Source: Streptomyces cellostaticus (GTDB lineage Bacteria; Actinomycetota; Actinomycetes; Streptomycetales; Streptomycetaceae). Taken from it: DNA of 64,000 nt. The notes under the pieces were generated by a model, which was given only the letters and a program-made list of their open reading frames with translations, was not told the origin of the DNA and made no database searches. The DNA lies in assembly GCF_001513965.1 (NCBI RefSeq), contig NZ_KQ948020.1, forward strand, positions 343,010 through 407,009. Reading direction: 5' to 3'. The position numbers and the translations under genes are program-made. Positions 57,067 through 64,000 of this stretch are shown one piece after another; within the stretch, counting starts at the first letter, position 1; each line of letters opens with the position of its first letter.

Positions 57067-57864
57067 CGGGCTCGGCCCGGGGCGGGCGGCGCGAATTCGA
57101 CGCTGAGTCAGCTGCATTTGACTTTGAGTCATCACACCAAATCTTTACCGAATATCGGGTGCGGGAAAAACGTGGACAAACCAGAGCTCCAGCCGATATC
57201 ACGAACATCCCCTGGTGTGAATCATGTCTCAATCGCTCTCCGGGGTGGCCGAGGTTTTGCAGCGGGTACGGAGGGGGAGCTAGGGAAGGGGTGCCGTAGG
57301 CAGCGCAAGGAGATCGGTGTGGATACATATCCGCATCTACTTTCACGCTGCACTCGTGTAACCTCATGGGGCGGCGATCGGGGGATGGCAGGGATGATGA
57401 CGGGATTAGTGCCGGAGCGACCGCGGATGATGCTCTCCGCGCAGGTCACGGCCCATGCGAGTGTCCGGTACGGCCGCGACGTCCTCGGACGGGAGCCGGT
57501 CGGGCAAGTGAGAGCTGCCCTTCCGCAAAAGGTGATGCACCTTCGAGAAAAGGCCGCGGAACCGGGAGGCCGAAGAACCGCATCAAGATTCCCGACGGTG
57601 TGAGCGGCCGGTGAAATGCGCGACTCCACCGCAATGCATTCCTGGGCCGCCATCGTTCTCTGACATAGTGCCAGATATGTCCATTTGTGCCGCCAGCAGC
57701 GTCGGCAAGGGCTCTACGGATAATCTTCTCCCGCTCTGGACCACCCTCAGCAGTCCAGCAACCCCGATAGTCCATGAATTCCTGTAACTCATTGATTTCT
57801 GAGTACTTTGCAGACCTGTCCAATAATTGTGGACGAACTGCGTCGCGCATGACGGGAGGACAAA
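57067..57864. other. Long, comparatively AT-rich regulatory interval before the SARP gene
   Basis: About 800 nt. Two TGAGTCA copies 21 nt apart (57104 and 57125) and the palindrome TGACTTTGAGTCA (57119-57131) lie at its left end. The stretch 57600-57860 has visibly lower GC than the rest of the window. One low-confidence minus-strand frame is listed separately. Confidence 0.5.
57446..57850 (-). CDS. Doubtful 134-residue ORF with atypical codons
   Basis: A minus-strand frame from ATG 57850: AKYSEINELQEFMDYRGCWTAEGGPEREKIIRRALADA, then GHIWHYVRERWRPRNALRWSRAFHRPL. The amino-acid mix is protein-like and there is a TTA codon, which in Streptomyces needs the bldA tRNA. Third-position GC is far below the genome norm, so either this is recently acquired coding DNA or it is non-coding. 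Its start lies only 14 nt from the divergent SARP start, leaving no room for a promoter with a leader. I recognise no family. Confidence 0.25.
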   Translation of the reverse strand: MRDAVRPQLLDRSAKYSEINELQEFMDYRGCWTAEGGPEREKIIRRALADAAGGTNGHIWHYVRERWRPRNALRWSRAFHRPLTPSGILMRFFGLPVPRPFLEGASPFAEGQLSLARPAPVRGRRGRTGHSHGP

Positions 57865-59541
57865 TTGCAGTTCAATATCCTAGGTCCACTGGAAGTGGTT
57901 TCCCAGGACAGGGTCGTGCCGCTTGGCGGGATCAAGCAGCGCGCGATGCTGGGCATGCTGCTCCTGAGGGCGAACCGGATCGTCCCGTCGAGCAAACTGC
58001 TCGATTCCCTCTGGGAAGGCCGCATTCCGCCGACCGCACGGAAGATGCTGCAGAATGCGGCTTCCGCGCTGCGCGGAATGCTGGCCTACGACGGCGGAAG
58101 CGCTGACCCGCCCGTACTGCTCACCCACACGCCCGGGTACCTGCTGCGCGTCGAACCCAGCAGCATCGACCTGAACCTGTTCACGCAGCGCACCGAACGG
58201 GGCCGTGCGTACGCCGCCGACGCCGACTGGGAATCCGCACGCCGAGTGCTCCGCGACGCGCTCGACGTCTGGCGCGGACGGGTCCTCGCCGACCTGGCCG
58301 AGACGTGCGCTGCGTGGCCCGAGGCCGCCGCGGTCCAGAACGCGTATTTCGTCGCCGTCGAGGAACTGTTCGATGCCGAACTCGCCTGCGGGCGGCACCG
58401 CGAGGTGATCGCGGAACTCGAACTGTTCGCCGCACGGGAGCTGTCCCACGAACGCCTGGTGGCGCAGCTGATGCTCGCGATGTACCGGTGCGGCCGGCAG
58501 TCGGACGCGCTCGACGTCTACCGCCGCGCCCGCGTGTCGCTGATCGAGGCCCACGGGCTGGAGCCGAGCCGGGAACTCCAGGAGCTCGAACACCTGATCC
58601 TCAATCAGGACGTGCGGCTGGACTGGCACGGCGGTGAGATGCCCGCGCTCGGCGACAGCGGCATCGTGGGGGGCCCCTGGCCGACCGCCGTCCTGGCCGA
58701 CCAGGCGGTGCCGGCTGCCGCGCCGCCCGAGGAACTGCCCGCCGAGCCCCGCCGCCCGGAGCTCGTCCCGACGGATGGCTGCGACGTGCCGCTGCCCCAG
58801 GGGCAGTTGGCCACCGTGCTGGCCGTCGTCGGCGAGGTCAGGCCCGGGGCGGACGTCGCCGAGACGGCGTCCGCGTTCGACACGGTGGCCGCGACGGTGG
58901 ACCGCGAGGTCAGCCGGTACGGCGGGGTGGTCATCAGCAGGATCGCGTCCGTGAGTTGGATCCTGTTCGACGACGCCGACCACGCCCCCGATCGGGCCGT
59001 CGAGGCCGCCCTGGCGATCCGTGCCGCGCTTGAGCGGGCCCGGCCCCTCCGCGACGCCGCCGACGGCGGGGTCCCGCAGACGGCGGTCAGGGTCGCCGTC
59101 GTCTCCACCGACACGATCCACAGCTACCGTCCCGGCGACGGCACCCTGCGCGCCCTCGACAGCGCCGTCGTCGGCCGGTGCCTCCAACTGGCCAGCGCCG
59201 CCCCTGCGGGACAGGTCTGGGTCGGCGAGGAGACCAAGCGCGCCACCGAGTGCAGCGTGCGGTACGAGCGGGTCGGCGACGGTGCGTGGGAGGCGGTCGA
59301 ACTCCTTCCGGAACCACACCGGCCGGACCGGGTGAAAATGCTCATCGGAGGCCCCGACAAGATCAAGAAGCTGCGCGGGCTGCTCGCCGGCATCACCGGG
59401 CAGCACGCGTCGCCGCTGATCGAGAGGATCAGCCGCCGCGGGGGCGGCATACCGGAGAACGCGGTGGTCGAGGTCACCGTCAGCGTCCTGCTGCCCGCGG
59501 ACGCCGCGCACGGCTGGGCGGCGCTGCCGGAGGGCGCGTGA
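57865..59541 (+). CDS. SARP-family activator fused to a degenerate nucleotide-cyclase-like domain
   Basis: A 558-residue regulator. Residues 1-95 are the OmpR-like winged helix of SARP activators (FNILGPLEVVSQDRVVPLGGIKQRAMLGMLLL, LLDSLWEGRIPPTARKMLQNAASALRGML) and 100-250 the BTAD helical domain (ALDVWRGRVLADLA, LVAQLMLAMYRCGRQSDALDVYRRAR, EPSRELQELEHLIL). Residues 310-475 follow the class III cyclase layout (ATVLAVVGEVRPG, VSRYGGVVISRIASVSWILF, RAVEAALAIRAALERA, SAVVGRCLQLASAAPAGQVWVGEETKRAT), but the metal-binding Asp pair is missing, so it should be a sensor rather than an enzyme. PimR of the pimaricin cluster has SARP followed by guanylate-cyclase-like homology. TTG 57865 is set by GGGAGGA. 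Likely the cluster-specific activator. Confidence 0.85.
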   Translation: MQFNILGPLEVVSQDRVVPLGGIKQRAMLGMLLLRANRIVPSSKLLDSLWEGRIPPTARKMLQNAASALRGMLAYDGGSADPPVLLTHTPGYLLRVEPSSIDLNLFTQRTERGRAYAADADWESARRVLRDALDVWRGRVLADLAETCAAWPEAAAVQNAYFVAVEELFDAELACGRHREVIAELELFAARELSHERLVAQLMLAMYRCGRQSDALDVYRRARVSLIEAHGLEPSRELQELEHLILNQDVRLDWHGGEMPALGDSGIVGGPWPTAVLADQAVPAAAPPEELPAEPRRPELVPTDGCDVPLPQGQLATVLAVVGEVRPGADVAETASAFDTVAATVDREVSRYGGVVISRIASVSWILFDDADHAPDRAVEAALAIRAALERARPLRDAADGGVPQTAVRVAVVSTDTIHSYRPGDGTLRALDSAVVGRCLQLASAAPAGQVWVGEETKRATECSVRYERVGDGAWEAVELLPEPHRPDRVKMLIGGPDKIKKLRGLLAGITGQHASPLIERISRRGGGIPENAVVEVTVSVLLPADAAHGWAALPEGA

Positions 59542-59598
59542 ACCCCGTTTCAGGCCCGGACATCGACCAGGAGCACCAGGAACGTCAGGAGGGACCGC

Positions 59599-60384
59599 AT
59601 GGGAATCGACGACGGATCGGATGACGAGAGCCTGTGGCTCAGGCGGTTCGCGCCTGCCGACCACGCGGAGAACCGCCTGGTCTGCTTCCCGCACGCGGGC
59701 GCCTCCGCCCCCTTCTTTCTTCCGATGGCGCGAGCGCTGGCTCCGGCCGTGGACGTCCTCGCGGTGCAGTACCCCGGACGCCAGGACCGGCGGGCCGAGC
59801 CCTGCATCGACGACATCCCCACCCTGGCGGACCACATCGCCCACGCACTGACCGGGGCGCTGGACCGTCCGCTGTCGCTGTTCGGCCACAGCATGGGCGC
59901 CGTGCTCGCCTTCGAGGTCGCCCGGCGCCTCCAGCGGGACCACCCGGGCCAGCCCGCGCACCTGTTCGTCTCCGGCCGACGCGCCCCCACCCGCTACCGC
60001 GAGGAAACGCACCACCTGCTCGACGACGAAGCGATCGTCGCGGAGATCCGCTCGCGGCGCGGCCCGCAAGCCCGGGCGATGGAGAACCGGGAAGTGCGGG
60101 AAATGGTGCTGCCGACGCTCCGCGGCGACTACACGGCCGTGGGGCGGTACCGCTACGTCGCGGGCGACCCACTGCGCTGCCCCGTGACCGCGATCGTCGG
60201 GGACCGGGACCGGGAGGCCAGCGTCGAGGAGGTCAGGGACTGGGAGGAGCAGGCGCCGGAAGGCGGCTTCGATTTCCGGGTCTTCCCCGGCGGGCACTTC
60301 TACCTGGTCAAGGAGATCGCCGGGGTCGTGTCGGTGGTGTCCGACCGCCTCGCCCCCACGACGGGAACCGGCCTGCGCCGCTGA
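59599..60384 (+). CDS. Type II thioesterase 1
   Basis: A 261-residue editing thioesterase of the TEII family, which removes aberrant acyl groups from PKS carrier proteins. Motifs: RLVCFPHAGASAPFF, VQYPGRQDRR, nucleophile elbow LFGHSMGAVLAFE (Ser98), VSGRRAP, TAIVGDRD (acid) and FPGGHFYL (His). ATG 59599 follows GTCAGGAGGGACC. It lies 57 nt after the SARP gene on the same strand, so the two may be co-transcribed. It faces a second thioesterase gene tail to tail. Confidence 0.93.
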   Translation: MGIDDGSDDESLWLRRFAPADHAENRLVCFPHAGASAPFFLPMARALAPAVDVLAVQYPGRQDRRAEPCIDDIPTLADHIAHALTGALDRPLSLFGHSMGAVLAFEVARRLQRDHPGQPAHLFVSGRRAPTRYREETHHLLDDEAIVAEIRSRRGPQARAMENREVREMVLPTLRGDYTAVGRYRYVAGDPLRCPVTAIVGDRDREASVEEVRDWEEQAPEGGFDFRVFPGGHFYLVKEIAGVVSVVSDRLAPTTGTGLRR

Positions 60385-60410
60385 GCAGCCGGGTTCGGCA
60401 CCGGGAGCAC

Positions 60411-60467
60411 CTCTACCTCTACCTCTACCTCTACCGCCTACCGCTGCATCGCGGAGGCGGTAGAGGT
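60411..60467. terminator. CTCTAC microsatellite and hairpin between the two thioesterase genes
   Basis: Four tandem CTCTAC units (60411-60434) lead into a perfect 13-bp stem, ACCTCTACCGCCT (60427-60439) with its complement (60455-60467), 15-nt loop. It probably terminates transcription in both directions; the extra repeat units offer alternative registers for the 5' arm. Confidence 0.65.
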
Positions 60468-60552
60468 GTTGGCCGGCCCGGCACCGGGCACCCGGGTCTT
60501 CCGGTCACGGTGGAAGGGACGGTGATCGGCTCGCGCGCCGGTCACCGAGTCG

Positions 60553-61341
60553 TCAAGGACGGACCGCGGTCCCGCGGTCGGAGCCGGCCGTTCGCGCGAA
60601 GTGCTCCTTGAGCAGGGCGGTGATCGCGTTCACGTGCGCCGTGATGAAGAAGTGCCCGCCCGGGAACGTGCGGACAGTGCACGTACTGGTGGTGTGCCGC
60701 TCCCATGCGTGGGCCTCGGGCAACGTCGTCTCCGGGTCGGTGTCGCCGGTCAGGACCGTGACCGCGCAGTCGATGGTCGCCTCAGGGGCGCACCGGTAGG
60801 TCTCAGCTGCCTGGTAGTCAGCACGCAAGGACGGCAAGGCGGCCCGCATCAGCTCCTGGTCACCGAGGACACTCGCGGCCGTGCCGTTCAGCCGGCGCAC
60901 CTCGGCGAGGATGCCGTCGTCGTCCCGCAGGTGGACGCCGCGCGCCTCACGATGGGCGGACGGGGCGCGGCGGCCGGACGCGAACAGGTGCGCGACCTCG
61001 CTGCCGCCGGCCTCCAGCCGACGGACGGTCTCGAAGGCGATGGTGGCGCCGAGGCTGTGGCCGAAGAACGTGACCGGAAGCGGCGGTTGCCGCAGCAGGA
61101 GGTCGTGGATCCGCTCGGCGAACGCGTCCACATCCGTCAACGGCTGCTCCGTGCGGCGCTCCAGCCGCCCGGGGTACTGGATGGCGATGACGTCCACATC
61201 GGGGCTGAGAGCCGTTGCGACGGGCAAGTAGAACGGTGCCGAGCCGCCCGCGTGCGGGAAGCACACCAGGCGAGCCGTGGCCGTAGGGGACGGGTGGTAG
61301 CGGCGGCACCACAGATCATCATCGACAGACAAGACGGACAT
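60553..61341 (-). CDS. Type II thioesterase 2
   Basis: A 262-residue paralogue of the previous gene: ARLVCFPHAGGSAPFYLP, IQYPGRLERR, FFGHSLGATIAFE (Ser96), ASGRRAPSAHREARG, LTGDTDPETTLPEA (acid) and FPGGHFFI (His). ATG 61341 starts MSVLSVDDDLWCRR. All catalytic residues are present in both copies. The pair is only moderately similar, so it is an old duplication or separate recruitment, and not a recent copy. It reads away from the PKS gene; its promoter lies in the roughly 1.1-kb spacer. Confidence 0.93.
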   Translation of the reverse strand: MSVLSVDDDLWCRRYHPSPTATARLVCFPHAGGSAPFYLPVATALSPDVDVIAIQYPGRLERRTEQPLTDVDAFAERIHDLLLRQPPLPVTFFGHSLGATIAFETVRRLEAGGSEVAHLFASGRRAPSAHREARGVHLRDDDGILAEVRRLNGTAASVLGDQELMRAALPSLRADYQAAETYRCAPEATIDCAVTVLTGDTDPETTLPEAHAWERHTTSTCTVRTFPGGHFFITAHVNAITALLKEHFARTAGSDRGTAVRP

Positions 61342-62426
61342 GCCACTCCAAGTGCTAGTACCAGCAGGATGATTCGGGATGCATATGCCACGGGCCCCCA
61401 TCGCTCGCACCTCATGCGCAACCGCCACGCTGGATGCCGTGGCCCTCGATGTCGTCGTGCCGGGAACCAGGTTGTCGTGCCGGGAACCAGGAACGAGTCC
61501 GCGACCGGGCTCGGCGTCCTCGATCCGGTGACACACCTTCGTCGGGTCCGGGCGAGCAGGCCGCTCGATCCCACGGACCGACGGGAAACGACGGTCAGCC
61601 GAGCGCCGGAAACGACAGCGGCGTACGCCCCGGCGAACGCCGGCACGGCGCCCAGCTCCCCGGCCCGGCCCCGTTGTTGACGGGCGATCCGCCACGATAA
61701 CAGGTGGAGATCCGCACCGGTCCCGTCCTCCGGCGGCCACCCGTACGCAGACCTCGCGAGCGGAGCCCGGCACGGCAACGCGGCCTGGACGCCGCCGAAC
61801 CGGGAGATGGCCGCGGGGCGGCGCGTGAACCGCCGAATGCCGGGATTCCATCCACCGGGAACTCCGCAGTTCCCCGGTGATGACCGCCTGGATCCGGGCG
61901 TCCGCCCACCTGGGCGTGCGCCGCGTGTCCGATTCGGCACCCTGGCGGGATGACCTGGTTGCCTCCCGATGGGCGCCTGGTGGAACGGCGTCATTTTCGG
62001 GCCGTCCGCCCACGTGGTGAGCTTCCTCCCATGAGGGACTGGAAGATCGGCCGGTGAGCCTGCTGCGTGTCTTCGGGGGCGAGTCGCCGCGGCTCGGTCG
62101 GGGACGACCGGCTTGCGGTGCTCTTCGTGTCCGTGCCGCTGGGTCACCCGGCGCGGGACGGGGGGACTCCCAGCGACCCCTGACACGCCGATCTGCCGCG
62201 CCGTCAGCGGGCACCCGAGGGTCGGCACCCTGTACGCGTTCGTCCCGGACGCCAGGCCTCCCGCTGACCGGTGCGGGCGGACTGCGGCACCGGGACCGGG
62301 CGCGGTGTGGTCAGCGCGCACAGCACCACTGACTCGGGCACAGAGGCGCCGCAGCGGCGGACGGTGCCGGCGGTAACAGGCTCACAGCCTTCTGAGAACG
62401 CTAATTTCCTTCTTCGCAGGGGACGG
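61342..62426. other. Long divergent spacer between thioesterase 2 and the PKS gene
   Basis: 1085 nt with no supported gene. It has an 18-nt direct repeat at 61454-61491 and presumably the PKS promoter near 62380-62415, where GC falls (ACGCTAATTTCCTTCTT). Long frames through it give arginine-rich translations without family resemblance. Confidence 0.55.
61454..61491. promoter_or_regulatory. 18-nt direct repeat upstream of thioesterase 2
   Basis: GTCGTGCCGGGAACCAGG occurs at 61454-61471 and again at 61474-61491, a 20-nt period (about two helical turns). It lies about 115-150 nt upstream of the thioesterase 2 start. Direct repeats in this phasing suit a tandem-binding activator. Confidence 0.5.
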
Positions 62427-64000
62427 ATGGACATGCCAGGCGCTGAACAACTTCCTGCGCAGGATGACATGATCGCGGTCATCGGCATGTCATGCCGTCT
62501 GCCCAAGGCACCGGACCTCGGTGCCTTCTGGCAGCTTCTCCGCGGCGGTGGCGACGCGATCACGCGAGTGCCGGCGGACCGGGAGGAGATCGGTCGCCCG
62601 CGGGCGGGCGAAGCCCTGCCCGGCACCTCCTTCGGCGGCTACCTGGAGAGCGTCGACCGGTTCGACGCCGAATTCTTCGGCATCTCTCCCCGCGAAGCCA
62701 TCGCGATGGATCCCCAGCAGCGGCTGGTGCTTGAGCTGAGCTGGGAGGCGTTCGAGGACGCCGGCATCGTGCCGGGCAACGTCCGCGGTGACCGGATCGG
62801 CGTCTTCATCGGAGCGAACCGCGACGACTACGCCGCGCTGCTGCGCGGGCGCGGCACGGACGCGATAACGGCGCACAGCAACACCGGCCTGCAGCGCGGC
62901 ATGATCGCCAACCGGGTGTCCTACGCGCTCGGACTGAGCGGTCCGAGCATGACGGTGGACACGGCCCAGTCGTCCTCGCTGGTCGCCGTTCACCTGGCGT
63001 GCGAGAGCCTGCGCCGCGGGGAGTGCACCAGCGTGCTGGTCGGCGGGGTCAAGCTCAGCATCAGCCAGGAGACGGCGGCCGAGGAAGCGAAGTTCGGCGG
63101 CCTCTCGCCGGACGGGCGCTGCTTCACGTTCGACTCGCGCGCCAACGGCTACGCGCGCGGCGAGGGCGGCGGCGTGCTCGTCCTTAAGCCCCTGTCGAGC
63201 GCGTTGGCCGCCGGTGATCCCGTGTACTGCGTGATCCGCGGCAGCGCAGTCAACAACGACGGCGCCAGCGACGGTCTGACCGTCCCGAGCAGCGCGGCGC
63301 AGGAAGCGGTCATCAGGCGCGCCCACCAGCTCGCGGGCCTGCAGCCGGCGGACGTGCAGTACGTCGAACTGCACGGCACCGGGACCCGGGTCGGCGACCC
63401 GCTTGAGGCGGCGGCGCTCGGCGCCGCGCTGGGGCGGGACCGTCGCGAGCACGGCCCGCTGGCCGTCGGCTCGGTCAAGACGAACATCGGCCACCTCGAG
63501 TCCGCGGCGGGAATCGCCGGTTTCCTCAAGGTCGCGTTGGCCATCCGCGGGCGCGAGATCCCGGCCAGCCTGAACTTCCGTGAGCCGAACCCGCAGATTC
63601 CGCTCGACGAGCTGAACCTGCGGGTCCAGACCCGGACCACGCCCTGGCCGCAGGCCGACCGGCCGCTCATCGCCGGGGTCAGTTCCTTCGGGATGGGCGG
63701 CACCAACTGCCACGTGGTGGTTGGCGAGGCACCCGTCCTCGAACGGTCGGCGGCACCTGAGGCCGGGGCGGAGCCGGAGTCTGCCTCGGAGTTGGGGCTG
63801 GAGTCTGTGGGTCCGGTGGCGTGGGTGGTGTCGGCGCGGTCTGGTGCGGCGCTGGCTGCGCAGGCGGGTCGGTTGGCGGGGTTCGTGGCTGATCGTCCGG
63901 AGGTTGCGGTCGGGGATGTGGCGTTGTCGTTGGCGGTGACGCGGACGACGGCGTTCTCGCACCGGTTGGCGGTGGTCGGCCGGGACCGTGACCAGCTGTT
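62427..64000 (+). CDS. Modular type I polyketide synthase, KSQ loading module (continues beyond window)
   Basis: The first 524 residues of a PKS. ATG 62427 follows GCAGGGGA. Residues about 15-440 are a ketosynthase: IAVIGMSCRLPKAPDLGAFW, FFGISPREAIAMDPQQRLVLELSWEAFEDAG, VDTAQSSSLVAVHLA, ELHGTGTRVGDP (His), KTNIGHLESAAG (His) and GVSSFGMGGTNCHVV. At residue 181 the active-site Cys of TACSS is Gln: a KSQ domain, which does not elongate but decarboxylates a malonyl-type starter on the loading module. There is no N-terminal docking coiled coil, as expected for the first protein of an assembly line. The window ends in the KS-AT linker (VAWVVSARSGAALAAQAGRL). Probably the first PKS gene of the cluster. 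Confidence 0.96.
   Translation, partial: MDMPGAEQLPAQDDMIAVIGMSCRLPKAPDLGAFWQLLRGGGDAITRVPADREEIGRPRAGEALPGTSFGGYLESVDRFDAEFFGISPREAIAMDPQQRLVLELSWEAFEDAGIVPGNVRGDRIGVFIGANRDDYAALLRGRGTDAITAHSNTGLQRGMIANRVSYALGLSGPSMTVDTAQSSSLVAVHLACESLRRGECTSVLVGGVKLSISQETAAEEAKFGGLSPDGRCFTFDSRANGYARGEGGGVLVLKPLSSALAAGDPVYCVIRGSAVNNDGASDGLTVPSSAAQEAVIRRAHQLAGLQPADVQYVELHGTGTRVGDPLEAAALGAALGRDRREHGPLAVGSVKTNIGHLESAAGIAGFLKVALAIRGREIPASLNFREPNPQIPLDELNLRVQTRTTPWPQADRPLIAGVSSFGMGGTNCHVVVGEAPVLERSAAPEAGAEPESASELGLESVGPVAWVVSARSGAALAAQAGRLAGFVADRPEVAVGDVALSLAVTRTTAFSHRLAVVGRDRDQL

Noticed and set aside
57104..57131. TGAGTCA pair as the SARP binding site.
   Set aside because: It is more than 700 nt from the SARP start and nearer the MarR stop; spacing and distance do not match known SARP promoters, so it is only mentioned.
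60411..60434. Tandem hexamer repeats as a possible CRISPR or VNTR array.
   Set aside because: Units of 6 nt without spacers cannot be CRISPR; treated as a microsatellite in a terminator.
61342..62426. Small genes in the thioesterase-PKS spacer.
   Set aside because: All open frames give arginine/proline-rich translations, lack ribosome-binding sites and show no recognisable motifs.

Overview
The window is high-GC actinobacterial DNA, almost certainly a Streptomyces chromosome: codon third positions are nearly all G/C, GTG starts and 1-4 nt gene overlaps are common, and several neighbourhoods (malate synthase / IclR regulator / allantoinase / allantoicase; SNF2 helicase plus SWIM protein) match, as far as I remember, the S. 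coelicolor SCO6243-SCO6262 stretch. Names rest on reading motifs and family resemblance in the translations; no database search was possible.

Layout. (1) 1-8.8 kb: the 3' part of an NIS siderophore synthetase, a giant GHKL-ATPase/DUF3883 protein (candidate nucleic-acid surveillance or defence protein), a truncated regulator remnant, and a HipA-like kinase overlapping a SelW-like CxxC protein. (2) 8.8-15.3 kb: a purine-ureide catabolic island: malate synthase, MobA-like nucleotidyltransferase, IclR (AllR-type) repressor, allantoinase and allantoicase. A TTCC-N7-GGAA inverted repeat occurs both before malate synthase and before the IclR/allantoinase pair. (3) 15.4-23 kb: conserved single genes (SDR, AIM24, DHFR-like, EamA exporter, RNase Sa-type secreted ribonuclease, small membrane protein, NarL-type two-component pair, P450). 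(4) 23-29.8 kb: a sugar or polyol module: Gfo/Idh/MocA dehydrogenase, GntR regulator, lipoprotein-permease-ATPase ABC transporter and ROK kinase, with a shared AATGTCC/GGACAAT operator-like motif. (5) 29.9-34.9 kb: SNF2 helicase and SWIM protein, translationally coupled.

At about 35.15 kb the conserved backbone stops inside the 24th codon of an alpha/beta hydrolase (enol-lactonase-like) gene. From there to about 45.8 kb lies an accessory mosaic of acetyltransferases, a metallophosphoesterase, a TetR-rhomboid-like-serine hydrolase cassette, a lipase-like lipoprotein, a flavin monooxygenase, and debris of a sedolisin-type protease and IS110-type transposase.

From 46 kb to the right edge the window appears to enter a modular type I polyketide cluster. 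It begins with an inverted duplication of a ferredoxin-P450 pair whose ferredoxins differ by one residue and whose P450s lack the I-helix acid. Then come a paralogous uroporphyrinogen decarboxylase, an aldehyde dehydrogenase, a fourth P450, a FUSC exporter with a divergent MarR regulator, a SARP regulator fused to a degenerate nucleotide-cyclase-like domain (PimR-like), two convergent type II thioesterases, and the start of a PKS whose first ketosynthase has Gln in place of the active-site Cys (a KSQ loading domain). A roughly 90-bp element repeated three times precedes each of the three transcription units in the duplicated P450 region, in the same orientation relative to the gene; this and the mosaic P450 duplication are the least explained structures here.
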